From NCBI GenBank assembly GCA_022826345.1, contig JAJDVB010000149.1, forward strand, positions 1-7,085: a stretch of 7,085 bases of DNA, given 5' to 3'. This DNA is from Alphaproteobacteria bacterium (GTDB taxonomy: Bacteria > Pseudomonadota > Alphaproteobacteria > UBA828). The translations under genes were made by a program, and so were the position numbers. Under the pieces are notes generated by a model that searched no databases, was not told where the DNA came from, and worked only from the letters and a program-made list of their open reading frames with translations. Below are positions 5,992-7,085 of the stretch, one piece after another. The first letter of the stretch is position 1. Each line of letters opens with the position of its first letter.

Positions 5992-6338
5992 GAGTCTTGC
6001 CGGCTTGGATCATGCTCCTGCGAGACCGCCTCTTCCTCCGCCAATGGTTCGGGAGCCACGTCGGGAACGATGGTAGCCACGTGCTCGAGGATTTGGTCGA
6101 CCTCGGTCTTGCGGCCTGCAGCGATCATGTCGAGCGCAATGGCCTGTGCGGCGAAGAGCGAGGCGCGCGCGACGCGGACCTGTACCTCGGATTGCGGCCA
6201 CTCCCTGGTCTCCAGCCACCGCTCCGCGAGCTCGGCGAGAAGGCGGTTGGCGGTAATGTCCTCTTCCCCGGCGGCCGTTTCGAGGCGCTTCCAGAGCTCT
6301 TCGTCGATGCGGATGTGCTTGCTGATCGTCCCGGACAT
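5988..6338 (-). CDS. Ribbon-helix-helix (CopG/Arc-type) DNA-binding protein
   Basis: 116 residues. The N-terminal 45 fit a ribbon-helix-helix fold: a basic beta strand SKHIRIDEE (6-14), helix 1 LWKRLETAAGEED (15-27), a short turn, then helix 2 ITANRLLAELAERWLETREW (28-47). Such proteins dimerise through the strand and bind DNA with it; many are antitoxins, plasmid copy-control proteins or relaxosome accessories. The rest (about 50-116) is a helical extension, VRVARASLFAAQAIALDMIA then DQILEHVATIVPDV, with an acidic tail, longer than a plain antitoxin. The ATG at 6338 has AGAGGGG about 11 bp upstream. An imperfect inverted repeat, GCCGACGCG and CGCGACGGC, lies upstream at about 6360-6405 and could be its own binding site. 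It leads a probable three-frame cluster ending in the nuclease-like gene. No toxin family was recognised nearby. Confidence 0.7.
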   Translation of the reverse strand: MSGTISKHIRIDEELWKRLETAAGEEDITANRLLAELAERWLETREWPQSEVQVRVARASLFAAQAIALDMIAAGRKTEVDQILEHVATIVPDVAPEPLAEEEAVSQEHDPSRQDS

Positions 6339-6690
6339 GGTTCCGGTCCCCTCTGTAGAGCCGACGCGCGCACCATTTTCCGTGAAGCGGCGCGCATTCG
6401 CGACGGCGATTCGTGCTCAGCGCGACGCCGGGACCGGAGTTTGGCGGAACCTTGAAGCTGAAGCGGGGTTGTTTATTGGACGATTGGAGGGCCTCTGACG
6501 GAAACATTGTCGTCGATTTTGACTCGATTACGCGCTACCGAACGCAATGTGCAGAAGTTGGCCCTGCCCCGAATGCGGGTGCAGAACGGGATGCGGGTAT
6601 GGGAACAGGGTCATGTCTATCGGAGCGCCATTCCCGAAGCTCTATCGAACGTGACGCGTAAACCATTACGTCATTGGGAACAATTCTTAT

Positions 6691-6744
6691 GTAGCTCGGA
6701 GCGACGCAAAATGCGACGCAGTTATTCCGGCTCCTCTGAGCTAC
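6691..6744. repeat. Long-stem inverted repeat GTAGCTC-GGAGC / GCTCC-GAGCTAC
   Basis: GTAGCTC (6691-6697) followed directly by GGAGC (6698-6702) pairs with GCTCC (6730-6734) and GAGCTAC (6738-6744), with a 3-nt bulge (TCT) between them: 12 bp in all around a 27-nt loop. Its right arm shares the CTAC at 6741-6744 with another stem reaching to 6797, so the two folds exclude each other. Confidence 0.6.
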
Positions 6745-6827
6745 GCTCTTCTACGAAGTATCGTAGCAGACCGTATCCTCCACGTGCCTGAGCGTAGTGA
6801 TGTCGTAGGCTGGCAGCGAGCTGCGTC
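6715..6827. repeat. Nested inverted repeats; candidate structured RNA or cruciform
   Basis: Four nested pairings lie in order: GACGCAG (6715-6721) with CTGCGTC (6821-6827); CCGGC (6727-6731) with GCTGG (6809-6813, one G-T pair); CTACGCTC (6741-6748) with GAGCGTAG (6790-6797); and CTACGA (6751-6756) with TCGTAG (6761-6766) around a 4-nt loop. Three are perfect. This is more ordered pairing than expected by chance in a gene-free stretch. No known RNA family was recognised, and there is no T-run. It could be a non-coding RNA, an element end or a protein-binding region. Confidence 0.45.
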
Positions 6828-6946
6828 AGGTGTGAGAGTTAAAGCGCGCAAGCGTCGAGGGGGACACAAGTTCGATATAGAAGCGGTCAGGGCCAGCCCT
6901 TTTGAATTGCGGCAGGAATAAGACCGGAGTCCGCAGGGCTTAGGGG

Positions 6947-7010
6947 CGATCGGGTCGGGCACGCAACGATGTGCATCGCGACCGGATCGGGCATGCGATC
7001 ATGGCAGGCG
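6947..7010. repeat. Imperfect 32-bp tandem repeat, two copies
   Basis: Copy 1 (6947-6978) begins CGATCGGGTCGGGCACGCAA and copy 2 (6979-7010) begins CGACCGGATCGGGCATGCGA. About 18 of the first 25 positions agree and the rest has drifted. Many differences are C/T or G/A transitions. It could be an old duplication or a pair of protein-binding sites. Confidence 0.4.
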
Positions 7011-7085
7011 CAGTTGACCGATCACCATGATCGTCACGAGTGCGGGGCTCGGTGACGCCGGGCCGTTCAGGCGAGGCGGCACCAG

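Larger units (their letters stand above)
6339..7085. other. Gene-free, repeat-rich, less GC-rich stretch
   Basis: No reading frame here has convincing codon use, ribosome site and similarity together. From about 6460 to 6930 the base composition is clearly less GC-rich than the neighbouring genes. Direct repeats include GTGCAGAA (6549-6556, 6579-6586), ATGCGGGT (6573-6580, 6591-6598) and GCGACGCA (6701-6708, 6713-6720, one helical turn apart). An imperfect hairpin, TGACGCGTAA/TTACGTCA, lies at 6652-6673. No tRNA, rRNA, CRISPR array or recognisable transposase was seen. The stretch may be a decayed mobile element or a regulatory or RNA locus. Confidence 0.5.

Noticed and set aside
4938..6455. 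Plus-strand frame of 505 codons
   Set aside because: It spans the antisense of the nuclease-like gene, the short frame and the RHH gene, with Arg-rich low-complexity sequence typical of a shadow.
6507..6791. Plus-strand frame of 94 codons
   Set aside because: No ribosome site, very Arg/Ser-rich, lies over the repeats, and matches no family.
6691..6827. Nested repeats considered as an integron attC site, tRNA or CRISPR array
   Set aside because: No attC GTTRRRY/RYYYAAC ends, no tRNA cloverleaf or T-loop, and no regularly spaced identical repeats.
6655..6921. Open plus frame ending in a Lys/Arg-rich stretch (KARKRRGGHKFDIEAV)
   Set aside because: The end looks protein-like, but the only in-frame start is GTG 6784 (45 residues), codon use is unlike neighbouring genes, and there is no similarity; it also overlaps the nested inverted repeats.
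6999..7085. Minus frame entering from the right edge, with hydrophobic ALVTIMVIGQL
   Set aside because: It recalls a drug/metabolite-type transporter segment, but only 28 codons are visible before a stop, too little to call a gene or a remnant.

Overview
The window is GC-rich (roughly two-thirds G+C by eye). Its gene set (a GMC-type flavoenzyme, a RutR-like TetR regulator, a class I PPK2) and a CTTGAC-type -35 element suggest an alphaproteobacterial chromosome, possibly of the Rhizobiales type. That placement is inference; no rRNA, tRNA or other decisive marker is present.

Left part (1-3129). Two tightly spaced minus-strand genes, a divergent family-1-like uracil-DNA glycosylase followed 3 bp later by a GMC oxidoreductase that runs off the left edge, lie divergent to a plus-strand TetR-family gene. 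The TetR protein closely resembles E. coli RutR, the uracil/thymine-responsive repressor, over its whole length. The intergenic region holds two TGAC-N6-GTCA palindromes with the half-site spacing of the RutR consensus. One overlaps a good -35 box for the glycosylase and the other lies just before the better glycosylase start. The regulator therefore probably controls the divergent pair and perhaps itself.

Middle (3130-4025). Convergent with the regulator is a gene remnant on the minus strand. Pieced together across three reading frames, it reads as a ring-opening amidohydrolase (barbiturase / cyanuric acid amidohydrolase family). It has an in-frame stop, several frameshifts, and no N-terminal domain or extreme C-terminus. 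Barbiturase is an enzyme of oxidative pyrimidine breakdown, so a uracil-sensor-type regulator beside its remnant suggests a decayed pyrimidine-catabolism locus. A possible 48-residue single-pass membrane protein (3696-3842) follows.

Right-centre (4026-6338). A well-conserved class I polyphosphate kinase 2 (plus) converges, 6 bp apart, on a minus-strand gene for a PD-(D/E)XK nuclease-like protein. That gene appears to be the last of a translationally coupled cluster: a ribbon-helix-helix protein, a short unrecognised frame, then the nuclease-like protein. The function of this cluster is unknown.

Right end (6339-7085). No convincing gene was found. The stretch is less GC-rich and holds nested and competing inverted repeats (6691-6827), short direct repeats, and an imperfect 32-bp tandem repeat. 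It may hold a structured RNA, a mobile-element remnant or a protein-binding region; I cannot tell which.
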